A DNA stretch of 64,000 bases. It comes from Chitinophagales bacterium (GTDB lineage: Bacteria > Bacteroidota > Bacteroidia > Chitinophagales > Chitinophagaceae). The stretch lies in assembly GCA_026931325.1 (NCBI GenBank), contig JAIXLO010000177.1, forward strand, positions 32,756 to 96,755, in the 5' to 3' direction. Below, piece by piece: positions 63,528 to 64,000 of the stretch (positions are counted from its first letter, which is position 1; the number at the start of each line of letters is the position of its first letter). A program made the translations under genes and the position numbers. The notes under the pieces are model-generated. The model made no database searches. It saw only the letters and a program-made list of their open reading frames with translations, and was not told the DNA's origin.

Positions 63528-64000
63528 TTAATTTTGGTTATATATAGTTTGATAGTCTTTAGACATTCTATCAGCATTAAATTGGTTCTTAACAGCATTA
63601 TATGCATCTTGTTGCATTTGTTGATAATCTCTATTAACTATTTGCTTTATTTTATTTTGTAAATCTATTTGATTATTCAAATCAAATAATAACCCTGCAC
63701 TATTAATGCTTTCTACAATTTCTGCATGTTGATTAATGTTAGAAAGTAATACAGGTAATTTATGATTCAATGCTTCTAAAACAGAAACAGGCATTCCCTC
63801 TGATAATGAAGCTGTGATATAATAATGACTTATTTGATAGTAATTTGAAACATCATTAACATTTCCTGCAAAAATTATACTTGCATTATTTTTTGCTAAT
63901 TCTTTACATTCATTCATTAAATATCCATCTCCTAAAATTAAAAGTTTTAATGACGTATCTGATTTATTTACTTCATTAAAAGCTCTGATTAAATAAATAG
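63528..64000 (-). CDS. Glycosyltransferase family 4, C-terminal part (runs off window)
   Basis: The frame is open to the right edge, so the 5' end lies beyond the window; the internal ATG at 63917 is not the start. About 157 residues are visible: a Rossmann donor domain with LKLLILGDGYLMNECKELA, IIFAGNVNDVSNYYQ and the signature SLSEGMPVSVLEALNHKLPV, containing the EX7E-like glutamates. Retaining GT-B enzyme of the polysaccharide operon; sugar donor unknown. Confidence 0.9.
   Translation of the reverse strand, partial: IYLIRAFNEVNKSDTSLKLLILGDGYLMNECKELAKNNASIIFAGNVNDVSNYYQISHYYITASLSEGMPVSVLEALNHKLPVLLSNINQHAEIVESINSAGLLFDLNNQIDLQNKIKQIVNRDYQQMQQDAYNAVKNQFNADRMSKDYQTIYNQN

Overview
The window is AT-rich chromosomal DNA from a member of the Bacteroidota, most likely the Chitinophagales/Chitinophagaceae neighbourhood. 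The main evidence is: a large secreted protein ending in a type IX secretion (T9SS) sorting domain; Bacteroidota-type promoters (TTTG, about 20 nt, then TAnnTTTG) ahead of many genes; weak Shine-Dalgarno signals with several TTG or GTG starts; a eukaryote-like citrate synthase; the HU / TPR / bTHX / RNase G gene order; and the small basic protein starting MPCGKKRKRH. UGA, UAA and UAG all act as stops. Nothing suggests a plasmid or prophage. Genus-level identity is inference.

Layout. 1-6.7 kb: a minus-strand run clpC, ABC ATPase, PduO-type adenosyltransferase; a divergent STAS-like gene; and a translationally coupled radA-comF pair. 6.7-10.2 kb: the minus-strand HU, TPR, bTHX, RNase G operon, with a strongly structured region before RNase G and a terminator or small-RNA candidate after it. 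10.3-12.5 kb: a class I glutamine amidotransferase followed by an ATP-grasp-like ligase, a possible small-molecule biosynthesis pair. 12.5-17.5 kb: a 664-bp gene-poor stretch and an rpoC that is not preceded by rpoB. 17.6-24 kb: tRNA-Ser(GCU), ddl, a PASTA protein, a rhodanese, rplU-rpmA, a 59-residue Lys/Ala/Pro histone-like protein, an LptF/G permease and citrate synthase. 24-29.1 kb: a 5-kb T9SS-exported repeat protein. 29.6-43 kb: mostly housekeeping (pdhA, TPR protein, ribH, def, ruvX, fbp, proline dehydrogenase, TerC, purQ, a DsbD pair, RDD protein), ending in a VapBC-like module whose toxin carries a nonsense codon. 43.4-51 kb: hscA, a YggS-family PLP protein, an AIM24 protein, acyl-CoA synthetase, rpiB, tatC and a class D beta-lactamase-like lipoprotein. 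51.3-52.6 kb: an AAA/DUF4143 ATPase bracketed by two near-identical 33-bp palindromes, resembling a mobile cassette. 52.6-53.8 kb: kbl. 53.9-64 kb: a minus-strand surface-polysaccharide operon making dTDP-, UDP- and GDP-sugars, with three glycosyltransferases; it runs off the right edge.

How it fits together. Cell-envelope functions dominate: peptidoglycan precursor synthesis (ddl, PASTA), LPS export (LptF/G), Tat export, periplasmic thiol chemistry (DsbD pair), T9SS adhesin and O-antigen/capsule sugars. The items most worth a second look are the amidotransferase/ATP-grasp pair, the palindrome-flanked ATPase, the orphan rpoC with a structured leader, the DsbD pair in which only the free-standing domain keeps the cysteines, and a small-RNA candidate at 6.85-6.94 kb. 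All functional statements come from reading the sequence; no database search was run.
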